A model generated the notes under the pieces. It was given only the letters and a program-made list of their open reading frames with translations, was not told the origin of the DNA and did not search any database. A stretch of 64,000 nucleotides of DNA from Falsiruegeria litorea R37. GTDB lineage: Bacteria > Pseudomonadota > Alphaproteobacteria > Rhodobacterales > Rhodobacteraceae. Position numbers and translations under genes: made by a program. Below, piece by piece: positions 17,161 to 25,127 of the stretch (position 1 is its first letter; every line of letters starts with the position of its first letter). The DNA lies in assembly GCF_900172225.1 (NCBI RefSeq), contig NZ_FWFO01000002.1, positions 248,001 through 312,000 of the forward strand. Reading direction: 5' to 3'.

Positions 17161-18939
17161 TTAGAAGCTGGCGGCGTCCAGTGTCATAACGGTGTCGCCA
17201 CCGCTCTGGATACGGGCCAGGTGCATGCCGGTCGCAGGCAGGCGGCGCGCCATGTAGAAGCGGCCGGTGATCAGCTTGGTCTCGTAGAACTCCTTATCCT
17301 CGGTGCCAGCGGCCAAAGCATCCAGAGAGGCTTTGCCCATCTGCGCCCACATCAGGCCCAGGCAGACGTGGCCGAACATGTGCATGAAGTCGTAGGAACC
17401 GGACAGCGCGTTGTTGGGGTTGGTCGCGTTTTGCATGAAGTACATGCCAGCGGCCTGCAGATCCTTTGATGCGGCTTTCAGCGGTTCCAGGAAGTCGCGG
17501 TCAAATGCTTCGTCCTGACCGCCATTGTCCTTGATGTAGGATTTCACCAGCTCAAAAAACGCCATCACATGCTTGCCGCCATCAGCGGCCAGCTTGCGGC
17601 CTACCAAGTCCAGCGCCTGAACGCCGTTTGCCCCTTCGTAGATCATCGCGATACGGGCGTCGCGGGTGTATTGCGACATGCCCCATTCTTCGATGTAGCC
17701 GTGGCCGCCGTAGACCTGTTGCGCCTGAACCGTCATGTCATAGCCTTCGTCGGTCAAGAAGCCCTTAATGACCGGGGTCAGCAGCGAGATCAGGCCATCA
17801 GCGTCTTTGTCACCCTTACGGTGTGCCGCATCGATCAGCGAAGCCCCCCACAGGATGAACGCACGCGCGCCTTCGCTAAAGCTTTTCTGATCCATCAGAT
17901 TGCGGCGGATGTCGGGGTGCACGATCAGCGGATCGGCGGGACCTTCGGGGTTCTTGGCGCCGGTCACGTCGCGGCCTTGCAGACGGTCCTTGGCGTATTC
18001 GACGGCGTTCTGATACGCCGCATCGGCCTGACACAGGCCCTGCATACCGACGCCCAGACGGGCTTCGTTCATCATGGTGAACATGGCGCGCATGCCTTTG
18101 TGTTCGTCCCCGATCAGGAAGCCGGTCGCGCCATCATAGTTCATCACACAGGTCGAGTTGCCATGGATCCCCATTTTCTCTTCGATCTTGCCCACGGTGG
18201 CGGGGTTGCGATCACCCAGCGAGCCGTCTTCGTTGACCATGTATTTGGGCACGATGAACAGCGATACGCCCTTGATCCCCTCGGGGCCGCCAACGATCTT
18301 GGCCAGCACCAGGTGGATGATGTTGTCGGCCATGTCGTGATCGCCCGACGAGATAAAGATCTTTTGGCCGGTGATCTTGTAGCTGCCATCCGCCTGCGGT
18401 TCCGCCTTGGTGCGCATGAGGCCGAGGTCGGTGCCGCAATGCGGCTCGGTCAGGTTCATGGTGCCGGTCCAGTCACAGCTGACCATCTTGGGCAGATAGG
18501 TGTTCTTCTGCTCTTCGGTGCCGTGGGCCAGAATGGCCGAGGCAGCACCGTGGGTCAGGCCCTGATACATGGTGAACGCACTGTTCGAGGCCGAAAACAT
18601 CTCACCCACAGCGGTGCCCATCACGTAAGGCATGTTCTGGCCACCGTATTCCTCGGGCATGTCCAGGCCAGTCCAGCCGCCAGCCTTGACCTCTTCAAAG
18701 GCCTCCTTGAACCCGGTGGGGGTGCGCACAACGCCATTTTCCAGGCGGCAACCTTCGGTATCGCCGACAACGTTCAGCGGATGCAGCACGTTGGTGGCCA
18801 GCTTGCCAGCCTCCTCCAGAACGGCGCCAGTGAATTCGCTTTCCAGCTCGTCATAGCCGGGAATGTCGGATTGCGAGACCTTGAGGACGTCATGCAGGAT
18901 GAACTGGGTATCCTTGGTCGGGGCGTTGTAAATGGGCAT
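17161..18939 (-). CDS. Acyl-CoA dehydrogenase of the large DmdC-like type
   Basis: The 592-residue flavoenzyme starts [19 protein letters not shown]. It has the extended N-terminus and extra C-terminal domain of the roughly 590-residue acyl-CoA dehydrogenases, a family that includes 3-methylmercaptopropionyl-CoA dehydrogenase DmdC. The FAD/substrate region is [17 protein letters not shown], and the catalytic Glu is expected in [13 protein letters not shown]. It oxidises an acyl-CoA to the enoyl-CoA; medium or long chains are likely given fadI-fadJ nearby, and a role in DMSP breakdown is possible but unproven. A GGGAG ribosome site lies eight bases before the start. Confidence 0.9.
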   Translation of the reverse strand: MPIYNAPTKDTQFILHDVLKVSQSDIPGYDELESEFTGAVLEEAGKLATNVLHPLNVVGDTEGCRLENGVVRTPTGFKEAFEEVKAGGWTGLDMPEEYGGQNMPYVMGTAVGEMFSASNSAFTMYQGLTHGAASAILAHGTEEQKNTYLPKMVSCDWTGTMNLTEPHCGTDLGLMRTKAEPQADGSYKITGQKIFISSGDHDMADNIIHLVLAKIVGGPEGIKGVSLFIVPKYMVNEDGSLGDRNPATVGKIEEKMGIHGNSTCVMNYDGATGFLIGDEHKGMRAMFTMMNEARLGVGMQGLCQADAAYQNAVEYAKDRLQGRDVTGAKNPEGPADPLIVHPDIRRNLMDQKSFSEGARAFILWGASLIDAAHRKGDKDADGLISLLTPVIKGFLTDEGYDMTVQAQQVYGGHGYIEEWGMSQYTRDARIAMIYEGANGVQALDLVGRKLAADGGKHVMAFFELVKSYIKDNGGQDEAFDRDFLEPLKAASKDLQAAGMYFMQNATNPNNALSGSYDFMHMFGHVCLGLMWAQMGKASLDALAAGTEDKEFYETKLITGRFYMARRLPATGMHLARIQSGGDTVMTLDAASF

Positions 18940-18974
18940 GAAGAGCTCCCTGGGTGAATGATATTGTTAAGATC

Positions 18975-19004
18975 AAAAGGCCGTTGGCGTTATTCAGCGG
19001 CCTT
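18975..19004 (-). terminator. Rho-independent terminator at the end of the first merR gene
   Basis: On the minus strand AAGGCCG pairs with CGGCCTT across the merR stop codon and is followed by TTTT. It insulates the regulator from the acyl-CoA dehydrogenase gene downstream. Confidence 0.65.
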
Positions 19005-19391
19005 CTTGTTTTGCTTGTTCGAGGTGATGATTTTCTCACCCCATTTAAGTTGTTCTTTGAGATCGTCGATGGCCTGGTTCAGTTCATCGCGCTGCAATTC
19101 CATGTCAGCCAGGCGCTCGCGTGCCAGCTCATAGGTACGCTCCAGCTGAACCTGTTGTTGGTCGCCTGCATCGTAAAGATCGAGAAGCTGGCGGATCTGT
19201 TCCAGGCTGAAGCCAAAGCGCTTGCCGCGCAGGATCAGCTTGAGCCTCGCACGGTCCCGTTTGGTGAACAGGCGCTTTTGCCCCTCGCGGATCGGGAACA
19301 ACAGTTCTTTTGACTCATAGAACCGCAAGGTGCGGGGGGTCACATCATATGTGTCGCACATCTCGCGGATGGTCAGTGTGTTGTCAGTCAT
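18990..19391 (-). CDS. MerR family transcriptional regulator (first of two)
   Basis: The 133-residue protein has an N-terminal winged helix of MerR type (TIREMCDTYDVTPRTLRFYESKELL, then RGKRFGFSLEQIRQLLDLYD) and a long C-terminal coiled coil (about residues 75-120) with no metal-binding Cys. The effector is probably an acyl-CoA or other organic ligand rather than a metal. Position beside acyl-CoA dehydrogenase and beta-oxidation genes suggests control of fatty acid or branched-chain degradation. A candidate operator lies upstream at 19462-19482. Confidence 0.87.
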   Translation of the reverse strand: MTDNTLTIREMCDTYDVTPRTLRFYESKELLFPIREGQKRLFTKRDRARLKLILRGKRFGFSLEQIRQLLDLYDAGDQQQVQLERTYELARERLADMELQRDELNQAIDDLKEQLKWGEKIITSNKQNKKAAE

Positions 19392-19461
19392 AATGTCAAA
19401 CTCTCATCACAAGTGTCGTGACCCTGAGGTGATCAGTGTTGTCGCTGTTTACAACACCAGC

Positions 19462-19482
19462 TTGACGTTTACGTAAGTCGAA
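19462..19482. promoter_or_regulatory. Candidate MerR operator upstream of the first merR gene
   Basis: The segment TTGACGTTTACGTAAGTCGA has imperfect dyad symmetry (TTGAC / GTCgAA around TTTACGTAA). It lies about 70 bases before the merR start. A second related half (TTACTGACGTAA) is at 19498-19509. Long spaced palindromes with TACGTA cores are typical of MerR regulators acting at stretched promoters. Autoregulation is inferred. The rest of the 206-base gap to 19597 shows nothing else. Confidence 0.45.
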
Positions 19483-19597
19483 CGCTGCGTCACGAAATTA
19501 CTGACGTAAGATCAATTAAAATTCTGTGAGTAATCGGCACGAATATTGCCGCTACGTCAAAATCCGACGGCGCGGATCGGGGGGAGCAATGGGCAGT

Positions 19598-19789
19598 TCA
19601 TCTTCCCGAAGCACCCCCACGCGGACCTGCATAATACTGTCGACGGGCTTTGGCACGGGCAGCCTGCTGTGCATCCCAATCGGCCTGCGACACGCCCGGA
19701 GGCGCGGTTCCATAACCGTTTGGTCCAACATCACAGGACGCTAGCGCAAAGCTGGACACAACAAATGCAGTCACAATCGGGAATTTCAT
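19598..19789 (-). CDS. Small lipoprotein
   Basis: The 63-residue product starts MKFPIVTAFVVSSFALASCD, with a lipobox LASC that would give a lipid-modified mature N-terminus CDVGPNGYGTAPPG. The mature peptide is only about 45 residues and rich in Gly, Ala, Gln and Arg (SQADWDAQQAARAKARRQYY). AAGAGGTGG precedes the ATG, which favours this start over upstream in-frame ones. Function unknown. Confidence 0.75.
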   Translation of the reverse strand: MKFPIVTAFVVSSFALASCDVGPNGYGTAPPGVSQADWDAQQAARAKARRQYYAGPRGGASGR

Positions 19790-19942
19790 GAACCACCTCT
19801 TATCAATAGGGGGCGCGGAAACAGGGCCGCGTGCGGCCCATGCTTGCGCCATGGACAAGAATGTAGCCGGGTGATTTTCAGATCAACAAGTGCCCCGTCG
19901 TCTCACGCAGATTTGAGGGGCGGTCTTGCCGTCCCGGGGCCA

Positions 19943-20326
19943 TTATTCGATCTTGCCGTCCTGCAGATCTTTTGAGGTTTCTTCGCGCAACTGGATCAGT
20001 TCGGACATCGCCTCTTCAAGCTGCTGTTTTTGAGATTCGAGCTCTTTGAGCTGCACGCCCGCATTGCGAACGAAGGCTTCCATCTGGGCACGGTTGCCTT
20101 CGTGCTCGTAGATCAACAGCCACTGCCGAATCTCTTCCAATGGAAACCCGAAGCGACGGCCGCGCATGATCAGTTTCATCCGGGCGCGTTCGCGGGCACC
20201 GTAATAGCGCGAGCGCCCTTCGCGGTCGGGCTGCAAAAGCTCGATGTATTCGTAATACCGAAGGGTGCGCGGGGTAACGTCGAACTCGGCGCACATCTCC
20301 TTGAATGACAGTCGGGTGTCAGACAT
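19943..20326 (-). CDS. MerR family transcriptional regulator (second of two)
   Basis: The 127-residue protein is a clear paralogue of the regulator at 18990-19391: SFKEMCAEFDVTPRTLRYYE and RGRRFGFPLEEIRQWLLIYE align with it, and a C-terminal coiled coil follows (LKELESQKQQLEEAMSELIQ). No metal-binding Cys. AAGGAG precedes the start MSDTRL. It is divergent from two thioesterase genes with 117 bases between, so these are its likely targets besides itself. Confidence 0.87.
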   Translation of the reverse strand: MSDTRLSFKEMCAEFDVTPRTLRYYEYIELLQPDREGRSRYYGARERARMKLIMRGRRFGFPLEEIRQWLLIYEHEGNRAQMEAFVRNAGVQLKELESQKQQLEEAMSELIQLREETSKDLQDGKIE

Positions 20327-20443
20327 TCTCAATCTCCTTGGCGGCAACCTATGGTGTCGTTGCGACAAGCGCAACAGGTGGGCTTGCCCTTTTGGCGGGC
20401 GCAGGCTCATAAAGAGACAAAGCCCACGCATAAAGTGCAAGCG

Positions 20444-20863
20444 ATGACAGACAAGACAAAAATTGCGGCCCAGTTCATTCAGGCCATTCCCCACGCCAAG
20501 GCGCTTGGCCTGCAGTTGACCCAGATCGGGCAGGGCGAGGCAGAGATCACCATGCCCTACAACGAAGCGCTTATCGGTGATCCCAAGACGGGTGTGATTC
20601 ATGGCGGGGCGGTGTCTGCGATGATGGACACTTGCGCAGGAGCTGCTGTGATGAGTCACCCCGCTGCGCCGGGGGGCACGGCGACCATTGACCTCAGGAT
20701 CGACTACATGAGGGCGGCAACGCCGGGGCAGGCGATCACGACCAAAGCGGTCTGCTATCACATCACCCGCAATGTGGCCTTTGTGCGCGCAACTGCGACG
20801 GACGAAGACACGGAACGCCCGGTGGCCACGGCCTCGGGTGCATTCACGGTGGAGAAACGCTGA
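20444..20863 (+). CDS. PaaI-type hotdog thioesterase (first of a pair)
   Basis: The 139-residue protein has the hotdog fold pattern with the GVIHGGAVSAMMDTCAGAA helix and strand typical of PaaI-like acyl-CoA thioesterases, in which the Asp or Glu of the hot-dog helix (here Asp in MMDT) acts in catalysis. It would release free acids from CoA thioesters. It overlaps the next gene by one base and lies beside beta-oxidation genes. The start MTDKTKIAAQ fits family length. Confidence 0.87.
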   Translation: MTDKTKIAAQFIQAIPHAKALGLQLTQIGQGEAEITMPYNEALIGDPKTGVIHGGAVSAMMDTCAGAAVMSHPAAPGGTATIDLRIDYMRAATPGQAITTKAVCYHITRNVAFVRATATDEDTERPVATASGAFTVEKR

Positions 20864-21375
20864 TGGCCCGTTCCAGACCCGAACCGATGCAAGTCGTCAA
20901 ACAGCGCCGCGATGCCACTTTGAACGCGCTGGTGGGGGGCGTGCCCTACATACAGTTCCTCGACATCACTTTTGATCGGCGCGGGGATGAGCTGACCGGG
21001 GTGCTGAATTTCGACGACAAGCTGATCGGCAACCCGTTTCTGCCCGCGATCCATGGCGGCGTGACGGCCGCGTTTCTCGAGGTGACGGCCGTGATCTCGC
21101 TCAGCTGGTCGCACCTGTGGCCGCTGATCGAAAGTGGCGAGCTGTCGCCTGAAGACATCGAAGGCGGCAATATGCCCGCGTTCCCCAAGACCATCGACCT
21201 GACGGTGGATTACCTGCGCTCGGGCCTGCCGCGCGACGCTTACGCCCGCGCCTACATCAGCCGGGCCGGGCGGCGCTATGCCTCCGTCCGGGTCGAGGCC
21301 TGGCAGGACAATCACGACAAGCTTTTTGCGCAGGCCAGCGGACACTTCCTGATGCCGCAACTCAAGGCCGAGTGA
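20863..21375 (+). CDS. PaaI-type hotdog thioesterase (second of a pair)
   Basis: The 170-residue protein is another hotdog-fold thioesterase, with AIHGGVTAAFLEVTAVISLS in the helix position and a long C-terminal strand set (TVDYLRSGLPRDAYARAYIS). Here the residue in the catalytic helix is Glu (FLEV). TGATG coupling joins it to the first thioesterase gene, so the two may act as a hetero-oligomer; this is inference. The MATE gene follows five bases later. Confidence 0.85.
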   Translation: MARSRPEPMQVVKQRRDATLNALVGGVPYIQFLDITFDRRGDELTGVLNFDDKLIGNPFLPAIHGGVTAAFLEVTAVISLSWSHLWPLIESGELSPEDIEGGNMPAFPKTIDLTVDYLRSGLPRDAYARAYISRAGRRYASVRVEAWQDNHDKLFAQASGHFLMPQLKAE

Positions 21376-21379
21376 ACCG

Positions 21380-22687
21380 GTGAGTGATCAGATCACCCAT
21401 CGGCGGGTTCTGAACATCGCCATCCCCATTGTGATTTCAAATGCCACCGTACCCATTCTGGGTGCGGTGGATACGGGCGTTGTGGGTCAGATGGGGGCGG
21501 CTGCGCCGATTGGCGCGGTCGGTATTGGCGCGGTGATCCTGTCGGCGCTCTACTGGATCTTTGGCTTTCTGCGGATGGGCACCACCGGTCTGGCGGCGCA
21601 GGCACGCGGGGCAGGGGATATAGCCGAGACCGGCGCCTTGCTCATGCGCGGCCTGCTTCTGGGGTTTGCGGGCGGAGTGGTGTTCCTTCTTGGGCAGACC
21701 GCGCTGTTTGCTGGGGCGTTTTGGCTGGCACCTGCCAGTGCCGAGGTCGAGCGATTGGCGCTCGATTACTTGTCGATCCGCATCTGGGGGGCACCGGCGA
21801 CCATCGCACTTTACGCCATCACCGGTTGGTTGATCGCGGTTGAGCGGACGCGAGGTATCTTCGTCCTGCAGCTTTGGATGAACGGGCTCAACATCGTGCT
21901 GGACCTGTGGTTCGTGCTGGGGCTGGGTTGGGGTGTCGAGGGTGTGGCCATAGCTACGTTGATTGCCGAATGGACCGGGCTGGCACTTGGGCTGTGGCTG
22001 TGCCGCGATGCTTTTGCTGGTGATCAGTGGCGCAATTGGGCGCGGATCTTCGACCCTGCCCGATTGCGTCGGATGATGGCCGTGAACGCAGATATCATGG
22101 TGCGGTCGGTTCTTCTGACGGGATCATTCACGACGTTCCTGTTCATCGGCTCGGATCTGGGCGATGTGAACTTGGCGGCAAACCAGATCCTGCTGCAATT
22201 TCTGGAGGTGACCGCCTTTGCGCTGGATGGCTTTGCCTTTTCGGCAGAGGCATTGGTTGGCGGTGCAGTTGGAGCAAGAGATCGCGCGCAGGTGCGCCGC
22301 GCGGCTGTTGTTGCCTCGCAATGGGGTGTTGGCGGAGCGGTTGGATTGGGGCTTGTCTTCTGGTTGGCAGGGCCTGCAATCATCGACTTGATGGCAACCT
22401 CGCCGGAGGTGCGGGAGGTCGGGCGTGATTTCCTGTTCTGGGCGGCGTTGGCCCCGGTTTTGGGGGTAGCCAGCTGGATGTTCGATGGCATCTACATCGG
22501 CGGCACCTGGACCCGTGATATGCGGATCGCGATGATGCAATCGGTGGCGCTTTATGCGGTGGCGTTGGTGGTGCTCGTGCCGCTGTATGGCAATCATGGC
22601 CTTTGGGCGGCCTTGATGGTGCTAAACGTGGCCCGAGGTCTGACGATGTGGGTGCGTTACCCAAGGCTAGAGGCGCAGGTGCAATGA
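21380..22687 (+). CDS. MATE family efflux transporter
   Basis: The 435-residue inner-membrane protein has about twelve hydrophobic segments in two MATE halves (NIAIPIVISNATVPILGAVD and, in the second half, NADIMVRSVLLTGSFTTFLF). It belongs to the DinF-like branch and would export organic cations or drugs in exchange for sodium or protons. The start is GTG (GTGAGTGATCAG), five bases after the thioesterase stop, so it is probably in the same operon. Confidence 0.88.
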   Translation: MSDQITHRRVLNIAIPIVISNATVPILGAVDTGVVGQMGAAAPIGAVGIGAVILSALYWIFGFLRMGTTGLAAQARGAGDIAETGALLMRGLLLGFAGGVVFLLGQTALFAGAFWLAPASAEVERLALDYLSIRIWGAPATIALYAITGWLIAVERTRGIFVLQLWMNGLNIVLDLWFVLGLGWGVEGVAIATLIAEWTGLALGLWLCRDAFAGDQWRNWARIFDPARLRRMMAVNADIMVRSVLLTGSFTTFLFIGSDLGDVNLAANQILLQFLEVTAFALDGFAFSAEALVGGAVGARDRAQVRRAAVVASQWGVGGAVGLGLVFWLAGPAIIDLMATSPEVREVGRDFLFWAALAPVLGVASWMFDGIYIGGTWTRDMRIAMMQSVALYAVALVVLVPLYGNHGLWAALMVLNVARGLTMWVRYPRLEAQVQ

Positions 22688-22690
22688 CCA

Positions 22691-22803
22691 GGGGCGCTCC
22701 CGCCCGTCGTCAATGTTTCTGGCGAAACATCTCTTCCCGTTGGGCCAGGCTCATGCGGGCTTTGCCCGCATGAGCCTGGCCCCCCGCCGTCCGCAGGACG
22801 CAA
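22691..22803 (+). repeat. Dispersed intergenic repeat, copy a
   Basis: The block GCTCCCGCCCGTCGTC is followed by hairpin A (ATGTTTC / GAAACAT, 22713-22730), the block TCCCGTTGGGCC, and hairpin B, a perfect 18-bp inverted repeat with a TTT loop (22743-22781). It fills the convergent gap between the MATE and arsC genes. The same layout with different hairpin sequences recurs at 26797, 29405, 39206-39452 (two copies) and 51040-51242 (two copies). Confidence 0.85.
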
Positions 22804-22824
22804 GGCCGACAGGCCGCGCAGGAA

Positions 22825-23172
22825 TTAGAGCAGGTCTAGCAGATTTTCAGGTGGACGCCCGATGACGGCTTTATCGCCCACCCGTCCCAAGGGGCGCTCG
22901 ATCAGGATCGGATGATCGGCCATCGCCCGCAGAAGCGCCGTGTCGTCGGCGTCCTTGCTCAGCCCCAACTCCTTGAATGTCTTCTCTCCAGTCCGCATCA
23001 TCGCAATCACAGCAACGCCAAGCGCGGATTGCACGGCACGCAACTCATCCAACGAGGGGGCATCTTCCAGATACTTGCGCACAGAGAGTTCCGCCCCCTT
23101 CTCTTCGAGCAAAGTCAGCCCCTGACGGGACTTGGAACAGCGCGGGTTGTGCCAATATTCGATCACAGCCAA
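22825..23172 (-). CDS. arsC: Arsenate reductase (glutaredoxin type)
   Basis: The 115-residue protein has the ArsC fold. The catalytic Cys is in NPRCSKSR (residue 12), and the three arginines that bind arsenate are all present in MMRTGEK, ERPLGR and IGRPPE. This full set separates it from Spx and YffB relatives. It reduces arsenate to arsenite with glutathione and glutaredoxin. It overlaps pyrD by ten bases and ends a four-gene operon; no arsenite pump or ArsR is nearby. Confidence 0.85.
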   Translation of the reverse strand: MAVIEYWHNPRCSKSRQGLTLLEEKGAELSVRKYLEDAPSLDELRAVQSALGVAVIAMMRTGEKTFKELGLSKDADDTALLRAMADHPILIERPLGRVGDKAVIGRPPENLLDLL

Positions 23173-24221
23173 TCCTCTCGTTTGCTGCCAACAGCCTCGG
23201 CAACCGAGGCAAATCCATCGCGCGTGAGCAGGTCATCCAGTCCACGCGCGATGTCACCGGCCAGCGATAGGCCGCCATAGACCATGGCGGTGTAAAATTG
23301 CACCGCTGAGGCACCGGCGCAGATTTTGGCATAGGCCTGCTCGGCGGTGCTGATCCCGCCAACGCCGATCAGAGGCGTGCGCCCCTCGGTCAGGGCAGAC
23401 AGCCGCGCCAGAACGCGGGTCGATTTCTCAAAAAGCGGTGCGCCGGACAGACCGCCAGCCTCGCCTTTATGTGCACTGGCCAGCCCGTCGCGGGACAAGG
23501 TGGTGTTGGTTGCAATCACCGCGTCCACGCCCGTGTCATGCGCCACGGCGGCGATGTCTTCGATCTCGGCTTCGGTCAGATCAGGCGCGATCTTCAAGAA
23601 CACGGGCACCCGGTGCTCCAGCGCGTCGCGAGTTTCGATCACGCCTGCCAGAAGCGCGGTCAGTGCCTCTTTGCCTTGCAGGTCCCGCAGCTTTTCGGTG
23701 TTGGGGGACGACACATTTACGGTGGCGAAATCCAGGTGAGCGGCACAATGGGCCAGCACGCGGGCAAAATCCGCTGGCCGGTCGGTGCTGTCCTTGTTGG
23801 CGCCCAGGTTCAGCCCGATCACCGCATCCTTGGGTCGCGCCGCCAAACGGGCGCCGATCGCCTCCATGCCTTCGTTGTTGAAGCCGAACCGATTGATCGC
23901 GGCCTTGTCCTCGGTCAGGCGAAAAAGGCGCGGTTTGGCGTTGCCCGGCTGCGGGCGCGGGGTGGCGGCGCCCACCTCGATAAAGCCGAAGCCCGATTGC
24001 GACAGCGGCCCAAGCGCCTCGGCGTTCTTGTCAAAGCCTGCCGCCAGCCCCACCGGGTTGGGCAAGTCAAGACCGGCCACTTGCATCCGCAAACGCGCGG
24101 ACGTCACCGGTCCCGGTGTTGGCGTCAAACCCATCTTGAGTGCCTTGATCGACATGCCATGTGCGGCTTCGGGGTCCATCCGATGCAATGCGGCCAGCCC
24201 CAGTTTCTCGGTCAGTTTCAT
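23163..24221 (-). CDS. pyrD: Dihydroorotate dehydrogenase (quinone), class 2
   Basis: The 352-residue flavoprotein oxidises dihydroorotate to orotate and passes electrons to quinone at the membrane, in pyrimidine synthesis. The class 2 N-terminal helix ([20 protein letters not shown]), [15 protein letters not shown], the catalytic Ser region [12 protein letters not shown] and the C-terminal FMN loop [20 protein letters not shown] are present. Four-base overlap with the upstream DUF1330 gene. Confidence 0.95.
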   Translation of the reverse strand: MKLTEKLGLAALHRMDPEAAHGMSIKALKMGLTPTPGPVTSARLRMQVAGLDLPNPVGLAAGFDKNAEALGPLSQSGFGFIEVGAATPRPQPGNAKPRLFRLTEDKAAINRFGFNNEGMEAIGARLAARPKDAVIGLNLGANKDSTDRPADFARVLAHCAAHLDFATVNVSSPNTEKLRDLQGKEALTALLAGVIETRDALEHRVPVFLKIAPDLTEAEIEDIAAVAHDTGVDAVIATNTTLSRDGLASAHKGEAGGLSGAPLFEKSTRVLARLSALTEGRTPLIGVGGISTAEQAYAKICAGASAVQFYTAMVYGGLSLAGDIARGLDDLLTRDGFASVAEAVGSKREDWL

Positions 24222-24649
24222 CCAAAGGCCTTTCCACCGGCTGCAGGCGCGCAGCGGATCAAGCGTGAGGTTTCGACAGCGGCCTGCCGGTGGATGACGG
24301 CGCGCTGATAATCAGCGTCGGTCACCATTTCCAGAAAGGCATGCGCCGTTGGGTAACGGGCGACAAACACCTCGTCCCAATGCTCATCGCTAGGTCCGAT
24401 CAGCACCGCTTGCATGTTGCCACGCCAGATGATCGATGCGCCAAGACGGGCAATGATCGGCGCGGTGTCGATGCCATAGTTGCCATAGGCCTCGGCCCCG
24501 GTCAGCCCGGCAGTCGACAGCGGATGATCGGCGGGATAGGCGGCGCGCTCGCGGAATTTGACCAGGTTCAGCATCTCGATTGGTTGATCGCGGTCCAGGG
24601 CCTTGAAGGCTTCGAATTGCTCGCGCTCGGGGTCGACATATGCGGTCAT
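24218..24649 (-). CDS. DUF1330 family protein
   Basis: The 143-residue protein starts [20 protein letters not shown] and contains the ferredoxin-like DUF1330 core ([52 protein letters not shown]). Members are small dimeric alpha/beta barrel proteins, some possibly mono-oxygenase-like; biochemical roles are mostly unknown. It overlaps DUF952 and pyrD by four bases on each side. Confidence 0.82.
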   Translation of the reverse strand: MTAYVDPEREQFEAFKALDRDQPIEMLNLVKFRERAAYPADHPLSTAGLTGAEAYGNYGIDTAPIIARLGASIIWRGNMQAVLIGPSDEHWDEVFVARYPTAHAFLEMVTDADYQRAVIHRQAAVETSRLIRCAPAAGGKAFG

Positions 24650-24984
24650 TCCATCCCCTCCGGAAACTGATGCATGCCGTCCAGCAGTGGCAGCGGCTTG
24701 GACCAGAGCACGTCCGTCATCCGAAGCCTGCGATAGAGATGCGGGAACAGATCGCCACCGCGCGAGACTTCCCACTTCAGAGCGTCGCCCATGGCCTCAC
24801 CTTCGCAAGCCAGGAGCATTAGCCCTTCGACGCTGGCAAAGTGCTTGGCCGCGGTTTCAGCGGCTTGCTCGGCGGTTGAAAAATGGACGAATCCGTCGCT
24901 TACATCAATCGGCGCACCGTCGGTTTCACCTGCGGCTTGCAGTGCGGCCCATTCGTCCGCGTGGAAGATTTTGTAGATCAGCAT
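24646..24984 (-). CDS. DUF952 family protein
   Basis: The 112-residue protein starts MLIYKIFHADEWAALQAAGE and has the DUF952 motifs DGFVHFSTAEQAAETAAKHF and LYRRLRMTDVLWSKPL. Fold comparisons place the family near ADP-ribosyltransferase-like folds, but no activity is established. It is the first gene of the DUF952-DUF1330-pyrD-arsC operon and is divergent from the 5'-nucleotidase gene, with a 143-base gap. Confidence 0.82.
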   Translation of the reverse strand: MLIYKIFHADEWAALQAAGETDGAPIDVSDGFVHFSTAEQAAETAAKHFASVEGLMLLACEGEAMGDALKWEVSRGGDLFPHLYRRLRMTDVLWSKPLPLLDGMHQFPEGME

Positions 24985-25127
24985 GCTCTGCGTGATGCCT
25001 TGGGCAGGGCGCGGAATCAAGACGCAATGCGGGCAAACCTCTCCTTACGTCGCCCATTTCAGCCTTTGACTCTGGGTGCGGAACGGGGGCACGATCTGTC
25101 CAAAACCAACAATAAGGGAGATTGACG

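Noticed and set aside
17569-18957. A 462-residue plus-strand frame
   Set aside because: Antisense shadow of the acyl-CoA dehydrogenase gene with no domain and no ribosome site.
22743-22781. 18-bp perfect inverted repeat considered as a simple terminator
   Set aside because: There is no T-run on either strand, and the same layout recurs at other loci as part of a dispersed repeat, so it is listed as repeat.
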